The notes beneath the pieces are model-generated. The model was given only the letters and a program-made list of their open reading frames with translations, ran no database searches and was not told where the DNA came from. The position numbers were made by a program, and so were the translations under genes. A stretch of 39,416 nucleotides of DNA. Source: Owenia fusiformis. Taxonomy: Eukaryota; Annelida; Polychaeta; Sabellida; Oweniidae. Numbering within the stretch: the stretch's first letter is position 1; every line of letters begins with the position of its first letter. The DNA lies in assembly GCA_903813345.2 (NCBI GenBank), contig CAIIXF020000055.1, positions 1 through 39,416 of the forward strand. The letters run 5' to 3'. Below are positions 20,074 through 32,055 of this stretch, in pieces.

Positions 20074-20574
20074 GTGGTGTACTTTTGCCAGACAATCGAA
20101 TTTAAAGATAATTATTATTTTGTTGAATCTAAAATAAGAGATACATGTAAGTCTAACTTGCTCCAACAACTAAAAGCATTCATTAGGTTCATTATTACGG
20201 CGTCACAATTATTACTAAAATACATTAACGTCGTGTTAAAAGACGATTCTGTTCTAATTCTGTTCAACTTAATCTGTGAAATTAAATATTTCAGTGAACT
20301 GAAAAATGAAATATGCAAAATATATGCTCTGAAATTGCTCAGAATGCATCAAATGATGTTTGATTTTCGAAATTTTCTGGAACCAGAGACCCCACTATTT
20401 TGCGCTCGTTCGCTGGCTAACTCGACGCGGTTCACTTCACTCATAGCCATTATCAAGCACCCCTCCCCCAACATAAAATCCTTTAAGATAAGCTGTGATG
20501 CAAAAGGACTTCTCCTAGGGGAACAAATTAATACTAACAGTAACTATAAAGCTTCCTTGAGGAGACAAAATTAG
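20074..20574 (+). CDS. Hypothetical ORF, copy B (166 codons, longest in window)
   Basis: This is the longest open frame in the window, crossing the start of copy B. It begins in spacer sequence and ends with a lysine/arginine-rich tail. The middle (residues about 58-80) is rich in Leu, Ile and Lys. I see no signal peptide, catalytic motif or family signature. It has no neighbouring genes. The indel separating the copies is a multiple of three (see 31-372). Real exon, retained fragment and chance ORF all remain possible; I lean to chance or an unrecognised repeat. Confidence 0.2.
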   Translation: MVYFCQTIEFKDNYYFVESKIRDTCKSNLLQQLKAFIRFIITASQLLLKYINVVLKDDSVLILFNLICEIKYFSELKNEICKIYALKLLRMHQMMFDFRNFLEPETPLFCARSLANSTRFTSLIAIIKHPSPNIKSFKISCDAKGLLLGEQINTNSNYKASLRRQN

Positions 20575-21265
20575 AAATGTTTTTCGTTTAAGAGATAAAA
20601 TCATACAAGACATACACTTACATAAGGTGACGTTTTACTAAGGGCAAATAAAAAGATACTAAAGTGTTCGTAGGTTACAAATATTTACTAGCTTTAAAAA
20701 TCATATCTCCAGGGGGAGTAACTAGAAATGTTTACCCTGAAGGGTACATACAGTATTAAAACCTCGTACCAGAAAGGTTTCTCTCAATAAACACAGTATG
20801 GCTAGATACTTCCTTGGTCACATTTGCACATCAAATCACAACTTGAAGGCATTAGGGGGAAGAGTTGCCAATATTAGAGATTTAAAATGTATACAGGGAA
20901 TGGCCTTTCAGAGGGAGACAAGTGAAGCTAGATATCTGCTCAGGGAGATAAACTGATAGACTAATTACTAGACTAATAGTAGATTGATTCCTCCTTATAG
21001 TCTATAAAGGAGTACTACTGTACTTATAAGTGACTACACCATAAGATTTTTTTAAAGTTCACAAAAACACAAACTGAAATAAATTAGATGATTGGGTAAA
21101 ATGCATATTTTTATTTGTTCAAGTTTCACATTTCATTACAAATAACAATTCAATATTTGTACCAATTTCAAAACATTTAGTATTTTTATACAGTATAGCT
21201 AAAAGATATTCACTGAGATGTTAACCAAATATTGGCAAGATTAGAAAATCTCAATCCCTAATCTA
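20575..21265. other. Non-coding, nothing recognised (copy of 373-1063)
   Basis: Near-identical to the copy A stretch, with no additional features. Confidence 0.6.
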
Positions 21266-21785
21266 CAGGGTGGGCCAAAGAAAATTGGAACATCTTTTCC
21301 ATTCATTGTAAATTTATTGTTAGTCATGTATTATCTTCAATACATGTACTTGTAGGAAATTGAAAACAATTTATTGTCAACACCTTGTGGAAATATGAAT
21401 ATACAAGCTTAAAACATTTAATCATTCAATGCAAGGGTTTCCTGGACATGTCCTCCTCCCACCTGAATCAGCCTGAGCAGTTCTTGACATACATGGCTTA
21501 AATGATAGGTTTTGGTACATTTTGTGCCAGTTTTGAAAAAACTGAGGTCAGTTAAGCTAAATAAACCCAAGGAGGGCATGTCTAGCTACTCCTAAAGATA
21601 ACTACATATGTTTAATTGATGGACATTGTGTTGAGACTACATGTATTTCCAGCAGTGACGTCTCAAGCAGAGAAAATTGGAAACTTTCCATGACCATTAA
21701 CTGATTTTTTTTGTGTAATATTAAAAAAAATATTAAAGAAAATTGAGTAAATAGAAAAATGGTCCAATTTTATTGGCCCACCCTG
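21266..21785. mobile_element. Tc1/mariner-type non-autonomous element, copy B (520 bp)
   Basis: Duplicate of 1064-1585 at the equivalent place, with the same CAGGGTGGGCC ends and TA flanks (21264-21265, 21786-21787). Small indels, for example loss of 'aac' in the 'cctgaacaatc' tract, separate it from A. It was inherited through the large duplication, not by separate insertion. Confidence 0.85.
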
Positions 21786-22884
21786 TAAAGTGATGAAATT
21801 ATTAGAATACACTTTAATCTGGTCTTATACATGTATTGTTCTGATTGGATAGGAGGCTCAGTAAAAACATTAATTGTGTTGAATATTCTGTATTGCCATA
21901 CATGTAGCTCTGGTGAAAATAATATGGCGTCTCCTTTCGGAAATATTCTTTTTTAAAAAGCATATTTTTTGAAATCCACCAAATATTTTCCTTACTATAA
22001 AATATGTAAGCTTTACTCAAAATATCTAAATTGAACAAGGTGCAAACTGTATAAGAGAACAATCGATTTTTCAAGAAAGGTCGCGCTGAACAGAATTTAT
22101 CAGAATTACAGTTCCATGAAAAAAATAAATCAGATGATTTGCTTTCATAAGATATTGTGATATGGTTCATTCCATTGATAGTGAACATTGGTGTACTGGT
22201 GAAGTTCCAGCAATTTGATTTGTCCATAAAATAAAAATTGATTAATAAAAATGTATTTTTAAATTTTGCAGTGAATAACAGTCATGGTATACCATCATAC
22301 AGGGCAATACAAATATCTAAAAACACTTAATGAACCATTACTTGTATCTGAATCTAATTCACAGAACACTACACAAAGGTTAAAGGAAAGGATTTGAATA
22401 AGACTTGAGAAAGTACATGTATTTGTGAGCTTGGTCCAAGTGCCCCATCCTCTCCGACCTCCATGTAGCCCTGATGCTATCCCAAATTGCGCACCGTTCA
22501 TTTACTTTGAATTGAAAGCCCTCAATGACACATGCCCCAAAACTCCAGGCTAGTAAAAAAAAGCTGTACAGAAATAATTAAACATGATGTTAGATGCATA
22601 GAACACCAGCAGAAAATAAAGTTATTGAAATTCCAATAAACAAACATTGAAAGGATCAAATTAAAATAATTGATTTGAATGTCAATCAATGACACTCCAA
22701 TTGCTAAGATTCCTGAGCTAGACTATTTGGAATGTATAGTACAGGTATCCCCAAATTATAGGAGTCTCATTAAAAGACTTTATATCCATTTTAAGACACT
22801 TTCATTACTTGAACTTCACATATTTGGTAAATTACAGTATTCCTTAAGAATGTGTCCATTGCTTAATAATCATTACAATTATTA

Positions 22885-24316
22885 GGAGGCCCCATCGGGG
22901 GGCCTCCTATCAATTTTGTAGATATTATTATTCTTTATTCTTTATTATTTATTCTTCCTCCCTCTTTTTCTCCTACTTCCAACTACCTTTCAACTAGGTA
23001 CTACATAGTCCTACTAGGGACCTGGGCTGAACTTGGCGGGAAAGGAATTTTTATCTAGGTCAAGGTCAAAGGTCGAAATCTATGTCAAATCTAAGTTTTT
23101 TTCAAGTTTCTCAAATCCTGACACTACACTTAAATATTTTTGGCTGAATTTTTGCACACAGATAGATATTAGTATTCTATTAGTCTTAGCCTTTTGCCGT
23201 CTAGAGAAATTCTGCCTAGATTTTGAGATATTGAAGGTCAAAAAAAGGTCAAAAAATTTCTTTTTTCAACTTGCTTCAAATTGACCAAGTTTTTTTTTAA
23301 AACTCATCTACAAGTTCTCAGGATTCCAAATCTGACCTTACTTTTGACCTTTGACCTTTGGTTGACCTTCAGTGACCTCCGAAAGGTCAAAAAAGTTGAT
23401 TTTTCAAATCGATTTTCTGGATTCAAATTTAGGTATATTCATTCACAAAAGATCTTCTGAGGTCTAAAAAAGTAAAATTTGCAAGGTCAAAGGTCAAGGT
23501 CATCAAACGAAATCACAAACTGTGTTTTCTAAGTTTCTCAAAATTGGAGACTACAAATCAATTTTTTTTACTGAAAGTCAGAATATATATTCCTCTAAAG
23601 GTTCTACACATATTAGCAATTGACTATTTATTAAAATTTTGCTCCAGTTTTGAGATATTAGAACTCAAAAACTGAAAAAAGGTCAAATTTCAAACTTTTT
23701 CAAGGTCAAATTTCAACTTGCTCTAAATTGACCAAACTTTTTTTTAAAAAGCATCTACAAGATCTCAGGAACTCAAATCTGACCTTAGTCTTGAACTATG
23801 ACCTTTAGTTGACCTTCAGTGACCTCCGAAAGGTCAAAAAAGTTAATTTTTCAAATTGATTTTCTGGATTCAAATTTAGTTTTCTTCAATCAGAAAAGAT
23901 ATACTGAGGTCTAAAAAAGTAAAACCTGTAAGGTCAAAGGTCAAGGTCATCAAACAAGATCACAAACTGTGTTTTCTAAGTTTCTCAAAGTTTGTGACTA
24001 CAAATCAATATTTTTGAATTAAAGTCAGGATATATATTCCTCTAAAGGTTTTACACATAATAACAATTGATTATCTATTAAAATTCAGCACCAGTTTTGA
24101 GATATTGGACCTCAAAAACTGAAAAAGGTCTAATGTTGAAATTTTTCAAGGTCAAATTTCACATTGCTTCAAATTGACCAAACTTTTTTTTAAAAATCAT
24201 CTACAAGATGCCTGGAGTTCATATATGTCCTTGTATTTAAGATTTGACCTTTGGCTGACCTTTAAAAGTTCAAAAAAGCCTACGGGGCCTCCGTAAGATT
24301 GCTTGCAATCTTCTAG
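22885..24316 (+). repeat. First head-to-tail copy inside the B insertion
   Basis: This copy runs from the GC hairpin to the first internal 3' terminus 'gcaatcttctag'. After a TTA-rich leader it contains 'ttcttcctccctctttttct', then monomers of about 447 bp, marked by 'caaatctgacctta' at about 23325 and 23775 and a diverged third one near 24220. It ends with the same paired palindromes as the whole element. Confidence 0.7.
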
Positions 24317-25634
24317 TTATTATTATTATTATTATTTATTCTTCCTCCCTCTTTTTCTCCTACTTCCAACTACCTTTCAACTAGGTACTACATAGTACTA
24401 CTAGGGACCTGGGCTGAACTTGGCGGGAAAGGAATTTTTATCTAGGTCAAGGTCAAAGGTCAAAATCTAGGTCAAATCTAAGTTTTTTTCAAGTTTCTCA
24501 AATCCTGACGCTACACTTCAATATTTTTGGCTGAATTTTTGCACACAGATAGATATTAGTCTTCTATTAGTCTTAGCCTTTTGCCGTCTAGAGAAATTTT
24601 GCTCAGATTTTGAGATATTGAAGGTCAAAAAAAGGTCAAAAAAGGTATTTTTTCAACTTGCTTCAAATTGACCAAATTTTTTTTTAAAACTCATCTACAA
24701 GTTCTCAGGATTCCAAATCTGACCTTACTTTTGACTTTTGACCTTTGGTTGACCTTCAGTGACCTCCGAAAGGTCAAAAAGTTGATTTTTCAAATCGATT
24801 TTCTGGATTCAAATTTAGGTATATTTATTCACAAAAGACCTTCTGAGGTCTAAAAAAGTAAAATTTGCAAGGTCAAAGGTCAAGGTCATCAAACGAAATC
24901 ACAAACTGTGTTTTCTAAGTTTCTCAAAATTGGAGACTACAAATCAATTTTTTTTACTGAAAGTCAGAATATATATTCCTCTAAAGGTTCTACACATATT
25001 AGCAATTGACTATTTATTAAAATTTTGCTCCAGTTTTGAGATATTAGAACTCAAAAACTAAAAAAAGGTCAAATTTCGAAATTTTTCATAGTCAAATTTC
25101 AACTTGCTCTAAATTGACCAAACTTTTTTTTAAAAAGCATCTACAAGATCTCAGGAACTCAAATCTGACCTTACTTTTGACCTCCGACCTTTGGTTGACC
25201 TTTGGTGACCTTCGAAAGGTAAAAAAAGTTGTTTTTTCAAATTGATTTTCTGGATTCAAATTTAGGTATATTTGATCACAAAGGACCCACTGAGGTCTAA
25301 AAAAGTAAAATTTGCAAGGTCAAAGGTCAAGGTCATCAAACTAAATCACAAACTGTGTTTTCTAAGTTTCTCAAAATTGGAGACTCCAAATCAATATTTT
25401 TTCATGAAAGTCAGGATATATATTCCTCTATAGGTTCTTCACATATTAGCAATTGACTATTTATTAAAATTGTGTACCAGTTTTGAGATATTGGAACTCA
25501 AAAACTGAAAAATGTCAAATTTCGAAACTTTTCAAGACTAAATTTCAACTTGCTTCAAATTGACCAATTTTTTTTAAAACTCATCTACAAGTTCTCAGGA
25601 TTCCAAATCTAACCTTACTTTTGACCTTTGACCT
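23484..25634. promoter_or_regulatory. Cluster of perfect DR1 nuclear-receptor-type motifs
   Basis: AGGTCAAAGGTCA, two AGGTCA half-sites spaced by one base, occurs at 23484, 23931, 24450, 24870 and 25317. In reverse orientation it occurs at 23345 (just outside this range) and 25622. DR1 is the known binding motif for HNF4, RXR and COUP-TF type receptors. Most copies continue into TCAAGGTCA, an ERR/NR5A-type extended half-site. The motif is part of the repeating monomer, so its number reflects amplification. Whether any protein binds it here is unknown. Confidence 0.4.
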
Positions 25635-26094
25635 TTGGTTGACCTTCAGTGACCTCCGAAAGGTCAAAAAAGTTAATTTTTCAAATCGATTTTCTGGATT
25701 CAAATTTAGGTATATTTATTCACAAATGACCTTCTGAGGTCTAAAAAATAAAATTTGCAAGGTCAACGGTCAAGGCCATCAAACGAAATCACAAACTGTG
25801 TTTTCTAAGTTTCTCAAAATTGGAGACTACAAATCAATATTTTTAAATGAAAGTCAGAATATATATTCCTCTACTAAAGGTTCTCCACACATTAGCAATT
25901 GATTATCTATTAAAATTTGGCTCCAGTTTTGAGATATTATAGCTAAAAAACTGAAAAAAGGTCAAATTTCAGAATTTTTCAAGGTCAAATTTCAACTTGC
26001 GTTAATTCTACCAAACCTTTTTTAAAAACCTTTAGTTGACCTTCTAATTGGTAATGCCTACAGGGCCTCCGTAAGATTGCTTGCAATCTTCTAG
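24317..26094 (+). repeat. Second head-to-tail copy inside the B insertion
   Basis: It restarts with a (TTA)n leader and the same 'ttcttcctccctctttttct' block but lacks the GC hairpin of the first copy. It has three monomers at a spacing of about 445-447 bp (near 24712, 25160 and 25605) and a shortened last one that runs into the terminal palindromes and CTAG. A head-to-tail dimer missing the 5' terminus in the second copy fits replication running past the 3' terminator, or unequal exchange between monomers. Confidence 0.65.
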
Positions 26095-26097
26095 TTA

Positions 26098-27611
26098 CAT
26101 TTGTCACTAGCATTAGCCTCCTAGTGCGAGGCAGTGTAGCCTCTTTTTCTTTGCATTTTAAAGGTTTCTGTACCATTCAGTTTTAAATTTGCCATATATC
26201 CATCATTCAGCAGAAGCTATACTTGATTGTTTTGCAAGAATTCTATTTCTGTTGGCTTATGTAATACAAAACAATGTTTTTTTCACTTGGCCCTACACCA
26301 GACTGGATTTATTGGCCATATATCCAATACAGTGTATTTGATGAATCAGCACTATGCTTGATTGTTCACCTGGTTCTACAGGTAGTTGTATAATAATTAG
26401 TTTTCTTTGAGCTAGATCTGTTGATTCATATATTTGTAGGTTCATATGGTCCCATATTTCCTGGTTCAACTCTTTGCTGACTTGTATATTCTTTTGTTAA
26501 TATGGCTCTGTACCTTATTAACTTTGCTGAAAATAAAAAGTTTCATATTAATGTTTGCAGATGAGATAAATCAGATTTAACACTCTAGTAGCTGAGCCCA
26601 TTTTCTTGCAAAATGTTTAGTTGGAATTTGAGTTGATAAATGTTCGGTAGACATGTTCAAGTGTATCATGACAAGGGAGAATCAAGAAGAAGTCACTTCT
26701 ATTTCATTTCTATTTTTAAAGTAGCCCCACATATGTAATTAACCTCTTTTTTAAATAGCTTTTCATTGTCAAAAACTTTTTCACCTCAATTTGAAAATAA
26801 TTTATTTAATTCTTCATAACAAAATTACAACATTATACAGACTTTTGACAACCCAGGGGATGTATAATGGCCCATAATTAATTTTACAATATAAATGAAC
26901 AATTGTGAGCATGGTACATACATATTCTATACAATGGTATAATGCAATATAACAATACAATATAATAAAAATACAATAATATGAGACAATAAAGAAATAC
27001 AATAATATGTTATGCTTATTCTCTACTAAAAATCCTCATAAATGGAATTCCATATATCCAAACCATGAACCTAATTTATAATTTATTGAAGACATTTCCA
27101 AATTCACACTTCAACTGATATTGTTTCCCAGTGTTTATTAAATAAACAATTTGGGCATGGTTTCAGTTCATATATATAATATTTAGTAGAAATGATCATC
27201 TTACTGTAAAACACCAAAGTGGTAAGAAATAGTTTTTATTATTTAATATAGTGATACCCCCATCAAATTCCAAAATGAAGGATTTTTTTAATAATGATTT
27301 TTTTAAATGCCGATGTGCAATGGCAGAGCTATATGACATTATCATATTTGTTTGAAATTCCCTGAGATTTGGGTCATATCATATTTGTTTGAAATACCCT
27401 GCGATTTGGGTCATTTGTGCTATACATTGGGAGCATTCTTTTTTTTTAATCAGAAGTGCTTTATTAAACATTTTGAATGGTATTTCCGTCCATCTATGTT
27501 TAGCTTAGATTGTCTAATAAATCTTGAACACAAAATATATATGCAATGATGGTAAGAAATATTTTTTATGAATTTGTGATATTTGTTATTTTAAAGTAAG
27601 TGCCCCCTAAC
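26098..27611. other. Non-coding, AT-rich (copy of 2652-4208)
   Basis: Resumes the duplicated unit after the B insertion. It lacks ten bases at about 26912 ('attcaaagtg') and the 45-bp segment near 4010-4054 of A. No gene recognised. Confidence 0.6.
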
Positions 27612-29157
27612 CCTTCATGGTTAACTATCTGTGAGGTTAACCTACCATCAGGACCTATATGATTGACTCTCAGGGAGAGAAACTACCCTTGGGACACTAT
27701 CAGTGAGGTTGACCTACCCTCAGGACCTATATGATTGACTCTCAAGGAGAGGAACTACCCTCAGGACCTTCATGGTTAACTATCAGTGAGGTTGACCTTC
27801 CCTCAGGACCTATATGATTGACTCTCAGGGAGAGAAACTACCCTTGGGACACTATCAGTGAGGTTGACCTACCCTCAGGACCTATATGATTGACTCTCAA
27901 GGAGAGGAACTACCCTCAGGACCTTTATGGTTACTGTCAGTGAGGTTGACCTACCCCCAGGACCTATATGATTGACTCTTGGTGAGAGGAACTACCCTTG
28001 GGACCTTTATGGTTATTGTCAGTGAGGTTGACCTACCCTCGGGACCTATATGATTGACTCTCAAGGAGAGGAACTACCCTCAGGACCTTCATGGTTATTG
28101 TCAGTGAGGTTGACCTACCCTCAGGACATTCATGGTTAACTATCAATGAGCTTGACCTACCCTCAGGACCTATATGATTGACTCTCAAGAAGAGGAACTA
28201 CCCTCAGGACCTTCATGGTTATTGTCAGTGAGGTTGACCTACCCTCAGGACATTCATGGTTAACTATCAATGAGGTTGACCTACCCTCAGGACCTATATG
28301 ATTGACTCTGAAGAAGAGGAACTACCCTCAGGACCTTCATTGTTATTGTCAGTGAGGTTGACCTACCATCAGGGCATTCGTGGTTAACTATCAATGAGGT
28401 TGACCTACCCTGAGGACCTATATGACTGACTCTCAAGAAGAGGAACTACCCTCAGGACCTTCATGGTTATTGTCAGTGAGGTTGACCTACCCTCGGGACC
28501 TTCATGGTTAACTATCAGTGAGGTTGACCTACCCTTAAGACCTATATGATTGACTCTCAGGGAGAGAAACTACCCTTGGGACATTATCAGTGAGGTTGAC
28601 CTACCCTCAGGACCTATATGATTGACTCTTGGGGAGAGAAACTACCCTCAGGACCTTCATGGTTAACTATCAGTGAGGTTGACCTACCCTTAAGACCTAT
28701 ATGATTGACTCTCAGGGAGAGAAACTACCCTTGGGACATTATCAGTGAGGTTGACCTACCCTCAAGACCTATATGATTGACTCTTGGTGAGAGGAACTAC
28801 CCTTGGGACCTTTATGGTTATTTTCAGTGAGGTTGACCTACCCTCAGGACCTATATGATTGACTCTTGGTGAGAGGAACTACCCTTGGGACCTTTATGGT
28901 TATTTTCAGTGAGGTTGACCTACCCATAGAACCTATATGATTGACTCTCAAGAAGAGGAACTACCCTCAGGATCTTCATGGTTATTTTCAGTGAGGTTGA
29001 CCTACCCTCAGGACATCCATGGTTAACTATTAATGAAGTTGACCTACCCTCAGGACCTATATGATTGACTCTCAAGTAGAGGAACTACCCTCAGGCCCTT
29101 TATGGTTACTGTCAGTGAGGTTGACCTACCCTCAGGACCTATATGATTGACTCTTGG
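27612..29157 (+). repeat. Minisatellite array 1, copy B (about 21 units)
   Basis: Same array as 4209-6470, reduced to about 21 cores. Its left edge matches A exactly. Its right edge stops after 'gattgactcttg' and joins directly to 'gcattatatgcc', which in A lies at 7083. B therefore lacks the last third of the array plus all following sequence up to 7083. Only 1-3 bases are shared at the join. A further internal unit difference lies near 5725-5840 of A. Confidence 0.95.
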
Positions 29158-29529
29158 CATTATATGCCATTTAAAATGTCAGTTAAGTTAAGTTATAGAA
29201 GAACAACATTATTATTGCCCATTTCATGATAACTTTAGCCTTAAATTAAAGGCATTGTCTCCAAATGACTTGAAAATGAGTAAAGATTCAACTATATGAT
29301 GCAGACTTTACTACATTGTTTAGACTACATTACCGATACCTGTCATAATGGTAAAAGACACCCAATAATATTGTTACAGTTACAGGTTCAGCAAATTGTT
29401 TTGATAACTTGATATAAAGAAATCTGTCTCAATTAATAAGTCAAGTTATAAAAATGGCCTGGTAGCACTTGACTGAGGATTATTTACAGAAGAAATGGTA
29501 CTCTTCAATGAGATACTCTAAATATCTTA

Positions 29530-30213
29530 TTCACTATCAGTGAGGTTACCTACCTACAAGACCTACCTAGTTCACTATCAGTGATGTCCCTGAGATGACC
29601 TATAGGCAGACCTACCTTAGAATGTTTTAGTGAGGTGACCTATTCCAAAAACCTACATAATTCACTATCAGTGAGGTAAGCTTCCCAGAATATCTACCTG
29701 AGATAAAATATGTGTACCTCCAAGACCTAACTTATTCCCTATCAGTGAGGTGAGCTATCCAAAGAAATCTACATTGATCACCAATATTAAGAAGACCCAC
29801 CATTTTTACTTTCAATGTGGTAAGCTATCTATAAAACATACCATATTCATTATCAGTGAGATGAGTTACATTTACAAAATATACATCACCATATCAGTGA
29901 GCTGAGTTACCAAGAAAACCTACCTTAATCACCATCAGTGAGGTGAGTTACCAAGAAGGCTAACATTTTTCCCTATCAATTAGGTAAACTACCAACAAGA
30001 TCTACCTTAGTCACTTTCAGTGAGGTGAGCTTCCAAGAAGGCCAATATTATTCACTACCAATGGGGTTAGCTACAAGAACCTACAAGAGCTTTCTTATTT
30101 ACTATCAGTAAGAAGAGTTACCTACCAGTCCTATCATAGTCATTATCAGTGAGGGTAGCTACCTAAAAGACCTACCTTAATCACTATCTTTGAGGTGAAC
30201 TACCTCCAAGACC
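29530..30213 (+). repeat. Minisatellite array 2, copy B
   Basis: Copy of 7435-8131 with nearly the same units in the same order. It differs by a 15-base loss ('caatattaagaag' near 29783) and a few substitutions. The unit order is conserved, so this array has been stable since the duplication while array 1 changed length. Confidence 0.85.
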
Positions 30214-32055
30214 AGCAGCTCATATCTGTGGAGGTATGTGTTAGGGTCATCAATAACTTTGCTTGAGAATCCAGGTCTACCTGCAAAGAAAAGTGCACCT
30301 AATATTCTAGTCTACAGAATACATTATTCCCTTTCAGTATTATGCAACATTATGTGGGTGACATTATTTGTTTTCTACCATTTGTTTCACCCTGGACAAT
30401 TTCATTTACTGTTTTCATTTAGGTGACTATGTTTGTCCTAATTTCAAATTATGATGTAAATTGTAACAGAAATATTATATTGCACTCACTGGCTATAAAA
30501 CACTACATAAATCCAAATTGTTTATTTATGAAGTATATCTTTTTCAAAAATCTGATATCTTATAATGCAAATATGGCCTCATAATGGAGGTATTGTCAAT
30601 AATTAACATACCAATTACCTCATTTCAAAGGGCAACAAAGTGTCATTAGTATCACCATGGGCATGTGAACATTAAATGCTCATATGGGCAATTTCTATGG
30701 AAACTGAGTAATTTGTTTTAAATTTAGCTTTTTTAGGAAGACTTGGAGCATGATTTTTTTACCAAGAAATATTAATTATTTTGCATTATTTTTAACTTAA
30801 TAAACCACCCCCTGCATTGGCTAAATCAATAATTCTTTTTGCAGGAATTACGTTCAAAACCAGTTCGGATCAAATACAAGGTTATTGAAAATGACACACA
30901 CAAATGTCCTATACTCCGAAAGATCATTTTTCTATATTTTAACTTTTACATTGTTTAAAACAAGACTTTTTAAAATATCCAGGATAGCCTTCATACTGAT
31001 GAAAATATATGTTATTTCAAAGGACCAGGTTTAGTATGGAAAATGATTTTAGATGGTCACATCTTTCATTTTGAGTACTTTCCAGGAGTAATTTTAAATA
31101 TGACATTTTCCTATTAACACAATATGTTATCTTTCAAGTAAATTCTCAAGGATAATAAAAAATATCAATCAAACCATTCCAAAAATTATGAATAGGGACC
31201 CCATGTCAACATTTCTTCACAAAATGTTGAACCTATCTACTCCAAAGAGTATCTTCTTTTCAAATGTTTATTGCAAGAAAAGATTATCAATCGAACAAGG
31301 GGTCTAAAACTTCTACAGAAATAAAATGGATTGAAAGGCTAGTTTTGGAGATATCAATTTTCAATGACCAAAATTATGCTGAAAACAATGGATAGCATGA
31401 GTTTTCCCTATAGAAAATAACATAGGATTTGAGGTTTTCACTTTATCACATTTCAATCCCCATCCCCTTTTCAGAAGTTGTAAATACAGTTGTAAAGAAA
31501 CTTCTGAACATCGATTTTTTACTTGTCCAAGGCTCAATGAGGGAAAGTGAACGTTTATGATTGTACATGTATTAAGAATAGACTACCACTTTATAATTAT
31601 TTCAAGACATGTATTCCTGATAATGGTTTAAAATGGGTGCTGGGGGGTGTGGCCTATGCCATCTTGGGTCAAGAATTAGGTAATATTTTAGATTCACTAT
31701 ATTATATTCAAATCATTCTATTAATTTCACATTGTGATATATCAATATAAACCGTATTCCAAAAAATTACTTTGAGACACTTTGAATCCAAAATAACTTC
31801 ACCAATAGTTTATCAAAACCGTTTGATATGTGTTGTTAAGACATATAAATCATTTACATGTATATATAAAGGTCATTTTTTGATTCTAGTGAAGCTAATG
31901 AATCTGATCAATTTCACAGTAGAGTAAAAATTTATATAAAGTATCATAGGGAATAACAAGCTATGCACTTATTCAGGTCTTTCTGCTAATAGTCAAGTTT
32001 CATAGGAGCTTTCTGTATAAATCTTTATTTAAATGGTTTATCAATGTCATTACTA
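30214..32055. other. Non-coding (copy of 8132-9949)
   Basis: No gene recognised. A 21-base insertion ('acattgtttaaaacaag' region, about 30948) distinguishes it from A. Confidence 0.6.

Larger units (their letters stand above)
17678..20202. other. Single-copy spacer between the two duplicated blocks
   Basis: No second copy of this 2.5 kb lies in the window. It is most likely the remaining part of the repeat unit, whose second copy would start just after 39416. It contains a candidate mini-exon (17869-17911), a hairpin (18101-18177), a 107-codon ORF (19106-19429), a GGAC microsatellite (19631-19680) and a cluster of a GC-rich motif (19420-19825). The stretches 18200-18830 and 19860-20070 are AT-rich and I recognise nothing in them. 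Confidence 0.7.
22885..26094 (+). mobile_element. AGGTCA-rich, Helitron-like tandem element inserted in copy B only (3.2 kb)
   Basis: Copy A has the empty site 'caattattacatttg' (2644-2658). In B the insertion sits after 'attatta' and before 'ttacattt', so a 'TTA' is either a 3-bp target duplication or shared flank. The left end is a GC hairpin (AGGAGGCCCC...GGGGCCTCCT). The right end has two adjacent palindromes, TACGGGGCCTCCGTA and AGATTGCTTGCAATCT, followed by CTAG. A 3' hairpin followed by CTRR with T next to it is the known Helitron 3' end pattern. The 5' end is not a standard TC, so a HINE/Helentron-like relative or another satellite-bearing element is also possible. There is no coding content, so it is non-autonomous. 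The body is built of tandem monomers. Confidence 0.5.

Noticed and set aside
21814-22227. 137-codon minus-strand frame in copy B
   Set aside because: A differs by a 4-base change that breaks the frame, the region is AT-rich, and no motif is visible.
26814-27002. Minus-strand frame rich in Tyr, Ile and Cys
   Set aside because: It is the translation of a low-complexity 'acaatata' tract.
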